Source: Pirellulales bacterium (GTDB lineage: Bacteria; Planctomycetota; Planctomycetia; Pirellulales; Thermoguttaceae). Taken from it: a stretch of 64,000 nt of DNA. This document shows positions 17,034 to 26,844 of the stretch, in pieces. Location: NCBI GenBank assembly GCA_016935315.1, contig JAFGRD010000022.1, positions 19,447-83,446 of the forward strand, in the 5' to 3' direction. Position numbers and translations under genes: made by a program. Under the pieces are notes generated by a model, which saw only the letters and a program-made list of their open reading frames with translations, had not been told where the DNA came from and did not search any database. How positions within the stretch are numbered: position 1 is the first letter of the stretch; each line of letters begins with the position of its first letter.

Positions 17034-17867
17034 ATGCCCCCCAAAAAAGACCGAAAAAGGCGGCCTCCCGCGCGACCCTCGAAAACCGCCTCACCGTCCA
17101 ACTCGGGCGAACGGTTACAGAAGGTCCTGGCAGCGGCCGGGATCGGCAGTCGCCGGGAGTGCGAGGAGTTGATCACCGCGGGCCGGGTGGAGGTTGACCG
17201 CCAGATGGTCACGGTGTTGGGCACGCGAGTGGACCCGACCCGACAGGAGATCCGGCTCGACGGCGTGCCACTGCCGAAATCGAAGCAGTTGTACTACGCG
17301 TTGAACAAGCCTACCGGGGTCGTCTCGACCAATCGCGACCCGGCGGGGCGGCCTCGGGTAATTGATCTGGTGCCCTCCGGCGGCGCGCGGCTGTTTCCGG
17401 TTGGGCGGCTCGATCTGACCAGCGAGGGGCTGATCCTGGTCACCAACGACGGCGATTTGGCCGATCGGCTCACACATCCCCGCTACGGTGTTACCAAGAC
17501 GTATCGAGTGCAGGTCGCCGGCAGGCCTGAGCACGCGACACTGGCCCAGCTTCGCCGCGGCGTTCGCCTGGCGGAAGGCACCGCCCGGGTCGAAGAGATC
17601 CATGTGAAGTCTCATCGCAAGGAAAGCACCGTGTTGGAGATGGTGCTCCGAGAGGGGCAGAACCGGGAAATCCGCCGCGTGTTGGCCAAGGTTGGGCATA
17701 AGGTGCAGCGATTGGTGCGGATAGCCGTGGGGCCCGTGCGGCTGGGCAAGCTGCCCCCGGGCGAATTCCGCCAGTTGACGCGGAAAGAGGTCGAGGCCCT
17801 GCGGCATGCGGCTCGTGCTACGGGTCGGCCGGAGGTGTCGCCCCGGAAAAAGCGGAGGAAGAAATGA
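17034..17867 (+). CDS. Pseudouridine synthase, RsuA/RluB family
   Basis: Converts specific rRNA uridines to pseudouridine. The 277 residues begin with a Lys/Arg-rich tail (PPKKDRKRRPPARP), then an S4 RNA-binding domain (ERLQKVLAAAGIGSRRECEEL), then the catalytic domain. The catalytic Asp lies in VGRLDLTSEGLILVTNDGD, followed by THPRYGVTKTYRVQV. The architecture fits RluB or RsuA; the exact rRNA site cannot be told from sequence alone. ATG 17034 was chosen over an upstream ATG at 16920 that would overlap the lipoprotein gene. Its end overlaps pyrK by 4 bases (ATGA), indicating translational coupling. Confidence 0.92.
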   Translation: MPPKKDRKRRPPARPSKTASPSNSGERLQKVLAAAGIGSRRECEELITAGRVEVDRQMVTVLGTRVDPTRQEIRLDGVPLPKSKQLYYALNKPTGVVSTNRDPAGRPRVIDLVPSGGARLFPVGRLDLTSEGLILVTNDGDLADRLTHPRYGVTKTYRVQVAGRPEHATLAQLRRGVRLAEGTARVEEIHVKSHRKESTVLEMVLREGQNREIRRVLAKVGHKVQRLVRIAVGPVRLGKLPPGEFRQLTRKEVEALRHAARATGRPEVSPRKKRRKK

Positions 17868-18736
17868 CCGAAGACCCCCGCTGCACCTGCTACGCCGATC
17901 ATGCCTGGCAGGGAACGGTAGCAATCGAGCAGAACGTGCGGATCGCCCGCGACACCTTTCGGCTCCGCTTCGCCTGTCCGGAAATTGCACGGCGAATCGT
18001 TCCCGGCCAGTTTCTCATGCTGCGGCTGGCCGGGACGAACGACCCGCTGTTGGGCCGGCCCCTGGCGCTATACGACGTGATCTGCGACTCGGACGGCCAA
18101 CCCGCGTTGCTGGATGTCGTGTATCTGGTCGTCGGTAAGATGACCCGGCGGCTGGCCGCGTTGCCGCCACCGACACCGCTGGACGTCTGGGGGCCGTTGG
18201 GCAACGGGTTCCCCCCTACCGAGACGTCGCACTTGGTGATGGTCGCCGGCGGCATCGGCCAGACACCGTTTCTGACGTTGGCGCAAGAATACCTCGGCTT
18301 GAAGACCTTTGGCGATCCACCGCGTCGTGTGCCCCGGGCAGAGGCGGTGACTCTGTGCTACGGGGGCCGCAACCGGGGGTATCTTGCAGGCGTGGAGGAC
18401 TTCCGAACGTGCGGTGTCCAGGTCCGTCTGAGCACGGACGACGGTTCGCAAGGGCACCACGGGCTGGTCACCGATCTGATCGGTCCGGTCGTCGAGGAGT
18501 CTCCGGCCGCGTGCCGGATCGTTTGCTGCGGTCCCGAGGCGATGATGGAAACGACGGCCAAGATCGCCCACCGGCTGGGGCTGCCGTGCCAGGTGTCGCT
18601 GGAGACGCCGATGGCTTGCGGCATCGGGATCTGCTTCAGTTGCGTGGCGAAGATCCGCGACGCATCGGGCCAGTGGGATTACCGGCGGACTTGCGTCGAA
18701 GGGCCGGTTTTCGCGGCTGACGACGTGGAGTTCTGA
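17864..18736 (+). CDS. pyrK: Dihydroorotate dehydrogenase electron-transfer subunit (PyrK-like)
   Basis: FAD and [2Fe-2S] subunit that passes electrons from the class 1B dihydroorotate dehydrogenase PyrD to NAD+. It is 290 residues. The N-terminal ferredoxin-reductase-like FAD domain contains GQFLMLR and LGRPLALYD; the NAD domain has VMVAGGIGQTPFL. The iron-sulfur Cys pattern at the C-terminus is CGIGICFSC followed by RRTC, as in PyrK. An N-terminal extension with CTC is present. No pyrD is adjacent, so the partner must lie elsewhere, and a related electron-transfer role cannot be excluded. It starts inside the end of the pseudouridine synthase gene. Confidence 0.85.
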   Translation: MTEDPRCTCYADHAWQGTVAIEQNVRIARDTFRLRFACPEIARRIVPGQFLMLRLAGTNDPLLGRPLALYDVICDSDGQPALLDVVYLVVGKMTRRLAALPPPTPLDVWGPLGNGFPPTETSHLVMVAGGIGQTPFLTLAQEYLGLKTFGDPPRRVPRAEAVTLCYGGRNRGYLAGVEDFRTCGVQVRLSTDDGSQGHHGLVTDLIGPVVEESPAACRIVCCGPEAMMETTAKIAHRLGLPCQVSLETPMACGIGICFSCVAKIRDASGQWDYRRTCVEGPVFAADDVEF

Positions 18737-18767
18737 AACGGGCCGTCAGGAAGACAAGTTGGGCTGC

Positions 18768-19037
18768 TCAGCCCTGCTTCAGGGCCCGGATCTTTGCCGA
18801 CAAGCGCGACTTGGTGCGGGCGGTGGCGTTTCGGTGGATGATGTTTCGGACCCCGGCCCGATCGAGCTTCTTGGTAGCCAGCCGGAACTCGGTTTCCGCC
18901 AGTTCGACGTCACCGGCCTTGACGGCCTCGCGGACCTTGCGGCACTGGGTGCGAACGGCCCGCTTGACCGAACGGTTTCGCAGCCGATTGGCTACATTCT
19001 GTCGGAGTCGCTTCTTGGCACTTCTGGTACTGGGCAT
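18768..19037 (-). CDS. rpsT: 30S ribosomal protein S20
   Basis: Primary 16S rRNA-binding protein, 89 residues, strongly basic. It starts MPSTRSAKKRLRQNVANR and contains the conserved block IIHRNATARTKSRLSAKI near the C-terminus. It is convergent with pyrK, 31 bp away, and is a single-gene unit, as usual for rpsT. Confidence 0.95.
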   Translation of the reverse strand: MPSTRSAKKRLRQNVANRLRNRSVKRAVRTQCRKVREAVKAGDVELAETEFRLATKKLDRAGVRNIIHRNATARTKSRLSAKIRALKQG

Positions 19038-19118
19038 AGTATTCGGTGGCTATGGGCCTATCTTGTCCGCTCTGGAAGTCGGGCCGCACAAGGCGGCCCG
19101 GCCTGCCAACATTGCAAG

Positions 19119-20513
19119 CTACGCATTATCGCGCAGTGTGGCGATCTTGTCCAGTAGCTCTGAGACGTCTCGGTAGCCAAAATCCATCTCGGCCAGCCTA
19201 GTCAGGTGCTTCTCGGCCGCATCGAGGTCCTTCAGGGCGATCGCCAGCCTTCCTGCGCGGTACAAGGCGTCTTTTCTGTTGATCGTGTCCCGGTCCGGAA
19301 TCTCGGCGATGGACGCGTCGTAGTGGGTGGTGGCCAGCTTGAATTGCTTGATCTTCTCGAAACACTTCCCCAGGGAGAGCATACACAACCCCTTGCGGCG
19401 GGGGTCGTTGCGGGCAACCTGGAATTGCTTGATGGCCTCGTTGTATTGCCCGCTAAGCTGGTACCGCAACCCCAGATCGTACTTGAAGGCCAGGTTGTTG
19501 GGATACCGCTCGCAACAGTTCTGGTAGAACACGAGTTCCTTCTGGATGAGTTCGGAGCGGAGCTTCTTTCTTGTTTCGTCGTCGGTGGCCAGAGCGATCT
19601 GCTGTCTCATCCGGCGTAGTTGGGCGTCCTCCCAACGTTCGCGAATATCGGGGTCCTCGTCGGACGCCCGATACGCCCGCTCATAGAGCTCTTCAGCCGC
19701 CTTGTAGTCCTCGTTTTGGAAGTGGAGTTGGGCCAGCTCGTGATAGGCGTCCATGTCCTTCGGGTTCTGGGCAATTCGCTGTTCGAGCTTCTCCTCGGGC
19801 GTCAGCTCGCGTCGAACCGGTTGCTGCGGCTGATCCTTGCGGCCGCTCTTGAGCTTCCTCTGCTCGTCGTCGTCATCGTAGCCGCCGCGAAAGATCGTCT
19901 TTTCCACCGCCAGGGAAGCGATGGCGCGTTGAGCCTCGACGTCGCCCGGGCGGGCCTGCTCCACCCGGTGCCAGCAGGCAATCGCCTGGTCATACTCCCG
20001 ACGGGCGGCCAGCGCCTTCGCACACTGGCGGTTAACGTCGGGGTCCTTGGAATTGGCCTCCAACGCACACTTCAAGTAGAACAGCTCGCACTCTTCGTCG
20101 CCCGACTCTTCGGCAGCGGTGGCCATGGAGGTCAGTGCGGGAACGTCCCAGGGATTGACCGTCAAGACCTTCAACCCGTGCTTGATCACGTCGTCCCACT
20201 GGCCCTGGCCCGACGCCTTTTTCAACGCGCCGCGAGCCCCGCGTTCCTTGAACTGGGCGAGCTTGCTGCCCGTGCGGTTGTTGTTGTACTTCCTTCGGAG
20301 GTTGCCGACATAGCTCTGGGCGTAGATTAGATTGGCGGGGTCGCCGATCACGCATTGCGAGAACAACTCGGTGGCGTAGTCGTAGTTCTCCTGAGCCATC
20401 TGCTTGCTGGCATGCGAGAAGATCTGCTGCAAGCGTTTGCGCTTCGCCGGTGTAATGGGCTCCCGGTTGGAGGCCTGAGTTGGCTCGGAGGTTCCGTTGA
20501 CGTCAGATTCCAT
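19119..20513 (-). CDS. Tetratricopeptide-repeat protein
   Basis: A 464-residue cytosolic-looking protein with no signal peptide or TM segment. TPR-like helical repeats are spread along it, e.g. AMAAAEESGDEECELFYLKC-like units, DMDAYHELAQLHFQNEDYKAAEELYERAY, and the C-terminal pair around NNLAFKYDLGLRYQLSGQYNEAIKQF. A charged linker (about residues 215-245, DDDDEQRKLKSGRKDQPQQP) separates two repeat blocks. Probably a scaffold for protein complexes; the partner is unknown. Transcribed away from cobA-hemD. Confidence 0.75.
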   Translation of the reverse strand: MESDVNGTSEPTQASNREPITPAKRKRLQQIFSHASKQMAQENYDYATELFSQCVIGDPANLIYAQSYVGNLRRKYNNNRTGSKLAQFKERGARGALKKASGQGQWDDVIKHGLKVLTVNPWDVPALTSMATAAEESGDEECELFYLKCALEANSKDPDVNRQCAKALAARREYDQAIACWHRVEQARPGDVEAQRAIASLAVEKTIFRGGYDDDDEQRKLKSGRKDQPQQPVRRELTPEEKLEQRIAQNPKDMDAYHELAQLHFQNEDYKAAEELYERAYRASDEDPDIRERWEDAQLRRMRQQIALATDDETRKKLRSELIQKELVFYQNCCERYPNNLAFKYDLGLRYQLSGQYNEAIKQFQVARNDPRRKGLCMLSLGKCFEKIKQFKLATTHYDASIAEIPDRDTINRKDALYRAGRLAIALKDLDAAEKHLTRLAEMDFGYRDVSELLDKIATLRDNA

Positions 20514-20607
20514 GCTTGACCAGATCGAACTCGGCGAGAAATTCGGTAATCGGCTTCCCGGGGATGGCCCGATCTACCCCCTCTGTTGCCCACACAACCA
20601 CTATATT

Positions 20608-20649
20608 ATTCTAGCAGGTTGACTTTCCGACACAACGCCTGCTAAGAAT
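20608..20649 (-). promoter_or_regulatory. Candidate promoter and hairpin upstream of the TPR gene
   Basis: On the minus strand TTGTGT (20630-20635) and TAGAAT (20608-20613) are spaced 16 bases, about 95 bp before the TPR start codon. The same stretch forms an inverted repeat: ATTCTAGCAGG against CCTGCTA plus GAAT with one bulged A, so an operator overlapping the promoter is possible. Confidence 0.35.
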
Positions 20650-20736
20650 GCCGTGTGGAGATCGCGCCGGGCGATCCCCGGGATCACGCAGCCGCATTCA
20701 GGGAACGCTCACGGAGCGAGGCGCCGAACCTGTCTA

Positions 20737-20824
20737 TTGACGCTTGCACACTCAATGCGCGAGGGCGACCAACGAAAGCCCGACTTGTGCGGCCTCCCGT
20801 TGGTCGGCCTGGATCATTCACAAT
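20737..20824 (+). repeat. 88-bp dispersed intergenic repeat, copy A
   Basis: Starts TTGACGCTTGCACACTCAAT and ends CCTGGATCATTCACAAT. Same length as copies at 23743 (inverted) and 63912, with about 10 differences from the latter by eye. It carries the inverted repeat GACCAACGAAAG / CTCCCGTTGGTC, imperfect in this copy at two positions. It occupies much of the 367-bp gap between the TPR gene and cobA-hemD; nothing else coding was seen there. Confidence 0.8.
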
Positions 20825-20880
20825 ACAAACAACAATAGTATAGCAGCAACCGACCCACCACACCAACGATCGTGACATCG

Positions 20881-22404
20881 ATGAGTCATCGTCCAAGCGG
20901 CCGAATTGGAAAGGTCTACCTGGTCGGGGCCGGGCCCGGAGACCCCGAACTGATGACGCTACGGGCAGCGGAATGCCTTGGGCGGGCCGATCTGGTAGTC
21001 TACGACGGCCTAGTGAATCCGGCCATTGTGGAAAGCCGGCCCCCGTCTGCCCGGGCAACCTGCCTGGCCCACCGCAACAGTGACGGGACTCTTGAGCGGG
21101 CGCCGACGGAGCAAGGCAGCGCCTTGGTGATCGAAGCGGCCCGAAATGGGCAGACCGTTGTGTACCTCAAGGGGGGAGACCCGGAGGTCTTCGGCCATAC
21201 GGCTGAAGAAACGGAAGCCCTGGCGGCGGCCGGTATCCCGTTCGAGATTGTGCCGGGAGTCACCGCCGCGACGGCCGCCTCCGCGTATGCGGAAATCCCC
21301 ATCACCCACGGCCAACACGCGTCGTCCGTTGCCCTGGTGACCGGCCGCGAGCAACGCGACAAGTTGGGGGCGCCGCTCGACTACCGGGCCCTGGCGGGGT
21401 TTCCCGGCACACTGGTCTTCTACATGGGCGAATCCTCGGCCGAGGTATGGAGCCAGGCGTTGATCGAAGGGGGAAAGCCGCCGCAGACACCCGTGGCCAT
21501 CGTCCGGCGGTGTACGTGGCCCGACCAGGAGACAATCCGCTGTACGCTGGCGACCGTGGCCGATGTTGTGGCCCAACGGGGGGCGCGTCCTCCCATGGTG
21601 ATTGTGGTGGGCGAGGTTGTCGGGCTGGCGCGCGACGTATCGTGGTTCACCGGCCGGCCGCTTTCTGGGAAAACGATTCTGCTGACGCGACCCCGGGAAC
21701 AAGTGGCCGGAATGCAGCGGCGGCTGGAGGAATTGGGCGCCGAAGTGTTGGTGCAGCCGGCAATCCGAATTGGCGAGCCGGCCGATTGGGCGCCGGTCGA
21801 CGCCGCACTGGGACGCCTCAACCACTACGATTGGCTGGTCTTCTCCAGCGTCAACGGCGTCCGCTATCTGCTGAATCGCCTGCTCTGCCTCGGCGGCGAC
21901 CTGCGGCAGTTGGCCGCATCGAAACTCGCGGTGATTGGCCCGGCCACCGCCGACGAGCTTCGTCGGTATCACCTCCGAGCGGATCTTGTCCCCCGGCAAT
22001 ACTGCGCCGAGGCCCTGGCCGAAGCGCTGGCCGGTGATGCGCGCACCAGGAGATTCCTGTTGGTGCGGGCCAGCCGAGGCCGCGAATTGCTTGCGGAGCA
22101 GTTGGCGGCAGCCGGCGGCGAGGTGGACCAGATCGTCGCCTATCGAAGTGTGGATGAGCAGAAGCCCCGGCCGGAAGTGTCTGCTGCCATGGCGGCGGGG
22201 CAATTGGACTGGACGACCGTGACCAGTTCGGCGATCGCCCGATCGCTGGTCGCCCTGTTCGGCGAGGGCTTGCAGAAAACGAGGTTGGCCAGCATCAGCC
22301 CGATCACGTCCGCTGCGCTGAAGGAGTTGGGCCTTGAGCCGGCGATCGAAGCGACGGAGTACACAACCGACGGGCTTGTCGACGCGATGATGGCGCGGGG
22401 CTGA
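20881..22404 (+). CDS. cobA-hemD: Uroporphyrinogen-III C-methyltransferase / uroporphyrinogen-III synthase fusion
   Basis: Bifunctional tetrapyrrole enzyme. The N-terminal half is an SAM-dependent uroporphyrinogen-III methyltransferase: GKVYLVGAGPGDPELMTLRAAE, YLKGGDPEVFGH, PGVTAATAASAYAEIPITH. The C-terminal half, from about residue 255 (GKTILLTRPREQ), is the HemD-type synthase that closes and flips ring D, with VTSSAIARSL near its end. It thus makes uroporphyrinogen III and diverts it to precorrin-2 (siroheme/cobalamin). It is 507 residues from ATG 20881; a GTG three codons earlier is an alternative. The dispersed repeat copy A lies just upstream. CobA-HemD fusions are common in several phyla. 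Confidence 0.92.
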   Translation: MSHRPSGRIGKVYLVGAGPGDPELMTLRAAECLGRADLVVYDGLVNPAIVESRPPSARATCLAHRNSDGTLERAPTEQGSALVIEAARNGQTVVYLKGGDPEVFGHTAEETEALAAAGIPFEIVPGVTAATAASAYAEIPITHGQHASSVALVTGREQRDKLGAPLDYRALAGFPGTLVFYMGESSAEVWSQALIEGGKPPQTPVAIVRRCTWPDQETIRCTLATVADVVAQRGARPPMVIVVGEVVGLARDVSWFTGRPLSGKTILLTRPREQVAGMQRRLEELGAEVLVQPAIRIGEPADWAPVDAALGRLNHYDWLVFSSVNGVRYLLNRLLCLGGDLRQLAASKLAVIGPATADELRRYHLRADLVPRQYCAEALAEALAGDARTRRFLLVRASRGRELLAEQLAAAGGEVDQIVAYRSVDEQKPRPEVSAAMAAGQLDWTTVTSSAIARSLVALFGEGLQKTRLASISPITSAALKELGLEPAIEATEYTTDGLVDAMMARG

Positions 22405-22482
22405 CAGCGGCTTGCACTGCAACTCACGTCACAGCGCCGAAATCGCCCAGCCGAAGAGCGAACCCCGTGGCGATCGAGCAAA

Positions 22483-22665
22483 TCAGGCCTGTTCCCGATA
22501 CGTCGCCCAACTGAGGTATCCAAGAATAGCCGAGCAGACTACCATCCCAATGTCCATCGTGGCATTGGCGCCGTTGAACGGAAAACCCATTGCCAGATCA
22601 AGCCCATAGACGAGCAACAGCAGGACTGCGATGACAGCGCCAATAATACAGAGGGCTTTGGGCAT
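22483..22665 (-). CDS. Small two-helix membrane protein
   Basis: A 60-residue protein with two hydrophobic segments: CIIGAVIAVLLLLVYGLDLA and MDIGMVVCSAILGYLSWAT, joined by a short loop with FPFNGAN. The sequence pattern is one recalled from many planctomycete genomes without a known function. On the minus strand a TATAAT lies about 60 bp upstream (22721-22726). It faces the end of cobA-hemD convergently. Confidence 0.75.
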   Translation of the reverse strand: MPKALCIIGAVIAVLLLLVYGLDLAMGFPFNGANATMDIGMVVCSAILGYLSWATYREQA

Positions 22666-22847
22666 CGAGGCATCCTAGTGCGGCAGTCCGAGAGTCAACT
22701 GTCTTTTCCCAATCTTCCTATTATAGTTCACCTGGAACCCATTCACCACCGTCGCCCGAGCGATCGGGTTCTTGGCCGCATGGCAGGGCGAAAACCGTTG
22801 GACGGCAGCCACGGACCGAATCAGCACAGGGTCCGGAGCCTTCGGCC

Positions 22848-23082
22848 GTGGATTGGGAGCGATTCCGCCGAGAAATGCCGGTCGCTCGGCGCTGGGCCTA
22901 TTTCGACCATGCGACAGTCGCCCCCATCACCGGGCCTGCCAGGAATGCCCCGGTGCATCGGGCCGAAGATGCCGCTTGCCATGGAGATACTCATTATACG
23001 GCCTGGAATGATCGCGTCGAGCGGCTCCGAGAGTTGGCCTCCGCAGGGCGGCCGGTTGCTGGCGAGGCGAGAAGCGAGTACA
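22848..23082 (+). pseudogene. Remnant of a class V aminotransferase N-terminus
   Basis: From a GTG at 22848 the frame encodes MDWERFRREMPVARRWAYFDHATVAP, then GDTHYTAWNDRVERLRELA. This matches the start of class V aminotransferases (cysteine-desulfurase-like proteins), where FDHA.VAP and the W..RVE..R block are familiar. Homology is lost after about 75 residues; no PLP-lysine region or other core follows. The frame then runs through a 'CCCTC-CCGGCCC-CTT...AAGGGG'-type intergenic repeat (about 23112-23165) and stays open into coaD. This is best read as a truncated gene whose rest was lost or replaced. Assignment rests on recall of family motifs, not a search. Confidence 0.6.
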
Positions 23083-23219
23083 GTGGGATCGTATTTGGAG
23101 CCCATCCGACAAGCCCTCACTCCCGGCCCTTCTTCCCACAAGCGGGGCCAAGGGGAAATGTCTCGGGAAGGGTGCTTGTCTGGCCGCCGTGTCGAACCTC
23201 GCAAGAGAGATCCTCGCCG

Positions 23220-23735
23220 ATGGATACGACCTCTCCACGAATCGCCGTTTACCCGGGCTCGTTTGACCCGATCACGCTCGGACATCTCAACGTCATGGAG
23301 CGGGTCAGCCGGTTGTTCGATCACTTGATTGTGGGCATTGGGATCAACATCGAGAAGCAAACGATGTTCGAGCCGGAAGAGCGGGCCGAATTCGTTCGCA
23401 CGGCAACGGCCCATTTGGAGAACATCGAAATCCGCACGTTCCACGGTTTGGCGGTCCAGTTCGTCAAGGAATGCGGTGCACGGATCATGGTTCGCGGTGT
23501 GCGACCGATCACCGACATCCCGGCGGAGCTGACCATGATGATGGCCAACCGCCGTTTGGCCCCAGAGGTCGAGACCCTGTTCATGATCGCCGACGGCGAA
23601 CTGGCTCACGTCTCCAGTTCCCTCATCAAGCAAATCGCCCCGGTGGCCGGCGAAGAGGAGCTCTGCCGCTTTCTGCCGCGAAACGTCGCCGACGCGGTCC
23701 GGGCAAAGATGACGATTCGGGAGCAGGCCTATTGA
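23220..23735 (+). CDS. coaD: Phosphopantetheine adenylyltransferase
   Basis: Penultimate step of coenzyme A synthesis: adenylates 4'-phosphopantetheine to dephospho-CoA. It is 171 residues. The nucleotidyltransferase signature YPGSFDPITLGHLNVMERV (HxGH-type TLGH), MVRGVRPITDIPAEL, and the C-terminal HVSSSLIKQIA are diagnostic. The ATG at 23220 was chosen for family length; the frame is open further upstream but that part is a degenerate aminotransferase fragment. The repeat copy C follows 8 bp after its stop. Confidence 0.95.
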   Translation: MDTTSPRIAVYPGSFDPITLGHLNVMERVSRLFDHLIVGIGINIEKQTMFEPEERAEFVRTATAHLENIEIRTFHGLAVQFVKECGARIMVRGVRPITDIPAELTMMMANRRLAPEVETLFMIADGELAHVSSSLIKQIAPVAGEEELCRFLPRNVADAVRAKMTIREQAY

Positions 23736-23742
23736 TGTCTGC

Positions 23743-23830
23743 ATTGCGGATGATCAAGGCCGAGCGACGGAAGGCCGGGAGAATCGGGCTCCCGTTGGCC
23801 GTCCTCGCGCATGGACGGTGCGAACGTCCA
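23743..23830 (-). repeat. 88-bp dispersed intergenic repeat, copy C (inverted)
   Basis: Reverse-strand copy of the repeat at 20737 and 63912, exactly the same length. It reads ATTGCGGATGATC at its left end and GCGCATGGACGGTGCGAACG near its right end on the + strand. About 14 differences from the reverse complement of copy B by eye, some of them inside the hairpin arms (GAGCGACGGAAG / CTCCCGTTGGCC). It sits between the convergent coaD and HD-domain genes. Confidence 0.75.
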
Positions 23831-23835
23831 TAGGA

Positions 23836-25170
<1,335 letters not shown>

Positions 25171-25265
25171 CGCCTGACACTGCCGCCAATGGTTGGGCAG
25201 CCTCCTACACTCCAACCGTCCCCTGCATCGGCGCCGCAGGCAACCGTCTACGCGGATCGCTGCGA

Positions 25266-25955
25266 TCAGGGCGCCGCGCCGGTCGCCTCCCAGATCCAAC
25301 CCATGCCGGCGATCCACCGAAGCAGCACCGTCGCCAACAGGTAGAACCCGTAGTGGAAGAAGCCGCTGCCGAAATCGAGGTCCAAACAGGCCAGCGCAAT
25401 TAGAGCGCCCGCAACCAGAAACGGGGGTACGACGAACAGCCATTCCCAAAGCTCGCCCGTAATCACCGTGCCGGCCAGATAGCCGTAGACGGCCCACAAC
25501 GCTACATAGGCCGCCGAGCAAATGGCTGCTCGCACGCACAAGGATCTGCCGCGGTACGGCTCCAAGTCCTCGTCGCGGAGAAACGTGTAGGCGGCCAGCA
25601 CCAGGGGCAGCGAGACCAGCAGCAGCCCCACGGCGCGGACGGCGAGGTTGCTCTGCAGCACTCCGCCGGCCGCCCAAGCGACCAGCAGCACGGTCAACAC
25701 CCCGCCGGCTACGGCCACGGTCGCGACCGGATGGAGCCTGATCTGCCGCCGTGCGATCGGCTTGGTGAGCAGTTCTCCGGACCTACCACGCCCCCCCTCG
25801 GCAAACGCCGTCGGGGCATGGACCTTCACCTCCTCCTCCTTGGTCGGCACCCTGATCGTGCCTTTACAACTCGGACAGGTCCCCGACTTGCCGGCAAACT
25901 TCTCGCTCACCTTGAAACGCTTGTGGCAACCGGGACAAACGACCAGAATCGACAT
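25266..25955 (-). CDS. Zinc-ribbon polytopic membrane protein
   Basis: A 229-residue protein. The first 30 residues form a zinc ribbon, CPGCHKRFKVSEKFAGKSGTC-PSC, of the MJ0042/FHA-associated type. After a charged linker there are about five hydrophobic segments (for example HPVATVAVAGGVLTVLLVAWAA, LVSLPLVLAAYTFL, LFVVPPFLVAGALIALACL). No enzyme motif was recognised. Planctomycetes carry many such zinc-ribbon membrane proteins; two smaller relatives are at 43717 and 56364. Function unknown. Confidence 0.7.
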   Translation of the reverse strand: MSILVVCPGCHKRFKVSEKFAGKSGTCPSCKGTIRVPTKEEEVKVHAPTAFAEGGRGRSGELLTKPIARRQIRLHPVATVAVAGGVLTVLLVAWAAGGVLQSNLAVRAVGLLLVSLPLVLAAYTFLRDEDLEPYRGRSLCVRAAICSAAYVALWAVYGYLAGTVITGELWEWLFVVPPFLVAGALIALACLDLDFGSGFFHYGFYLLATVLLRWIAGMGWIWEATGAAP

Positions 25956-26352
25956 GCGGTAGCTCGCACCAGACGAGAGGCAAGATCCCTTTCCCCATTC
26001 CGTTGTTAGTTTCGCACACGGAGCCTTGATGTCAAGGATTCCGTGTCCGCGATTCTCCTCCTACTGAAGGGCTCCCCGGGGATTGGATCTCCGTGTCCGC
26101 CGAGGATGTTGGATTCGTTTCCAGGCAAGCCACGTGTTCGGGCACGCCGCGTGTTCGGGCAAGCCGCGCGTCCAGACAGTCCCGTCCGGCAGGGGGGCGC
26201 TAGCTCAGGCGATAGTGGGCCTGTTGTTTCACGTTGCGGACAGCTTAAGCGGCGGCCTTTACAGGGCCGGCCATTCCGAACCGAGCGGGAGCGACTCGGG
26301 GACTTCGCATCCAGAAGCAACCGATCTGGGACGGAAATGCCCGCCGGCGACA
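25956..26352. other. Intergenic region, 397 bp
   Basis: No gene, RNA or clear promoter was recognised. It holds a 17-bp tandem repeat (26125-26175) and a repeated CCGTGTCCGC at about 26041 and 26091. Confidence 0.4.
26125..26175. repeat. 17-bp tandem repeat, three copies
   Basis: Units GCAAGCCACGTGTTCGG, GCACGCCGCGTGTTCGG and the more diverged GCAAGCCGCGCGTCCAG lie head to tail. Confidence 0.6.
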
Positions 26353-26844
26353 CTACTCCTCCTGTTGGAGGTCCCCCTCGCTAACCATGCTGAAGCCCTT
26401 GTCCGCCAGCGTTTCCAGTCCCATTTCGATGTTGTCGACCATCAGAGCCACGGCCGCGCGCCCGCGGGGACGAACCAGCAACGGATAGGCCTGCACGATA
26501 TTCACCTCGGCTTGCAGCAGGGCCGTACAGATTTCCAGCAAGGGCTGAGGCCCGTCGGGCAATTCCACCCCAATCAGGTCAGTCTCGATGATCGCCAGGC
26601 CGGCTCGCTCCAGAATCTCCCGGCCTTCTTCCGGATGGCTCAGCAGGAATCGCACGAACGCGCACTCCGCCGAATCCACGATAGATAGGGCCACAATGTG
26701 TATCTTGCTGCCCTCGAACCGCCGGACTACCTCCAGCAACTGGCCGACCCGGTTCTCCAGGAAGACGGTAAACTGTCGGATCGCCGGGTAGTTCCGCCCC
26801 CGCATCGTGGCAAACCCGGCGCCTGCACCTTCGTCGATACTCAT
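26353..26844 (-). CDS. Tandem ACT-domain protein
   Basis: 163 residues made of two ACT domains (about 22-88 and 92-160). The first starts RQFTVFLENRVGQLLEVVRRFEGSKIHIVALSIVD, the usual ACT beta-alpha-beta entry with a Gly-Gln-Leu turn. The second includes QPLLEICTALLQAEVNIVQAYPLL. ACT pairs bind amino acids or purines and regulate enzymes; no enzyme domain is attached. Possible role in amino-acid sensing. It diverges from the alpha/beta hydrolase gene across a 296-bp spacer. Confidence 0.8.
   Translation of the reverse strand: MSIDEGAGAGFATMRGRNYPAIRQFTVFLENRVGQLLEVVRRFEGSKIHIVALSIVDSAECAFVRFLLSHPEEGREILERAGLAIIETDLIGVELPDGPQPLLEICTALLQAEVNIVQAYPLLVRPRGRAAVALMVDNIEMGLETLADKGFSMVSEGDLQQEE

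Noticed and set aside
26192..26260. tRNA-like text GCGCTAGCTCAGGCGATAGTGG
   Set aside because: It resembles a D-arm, but no acceptor stem, anticodon arm or T-arm in register could be found.
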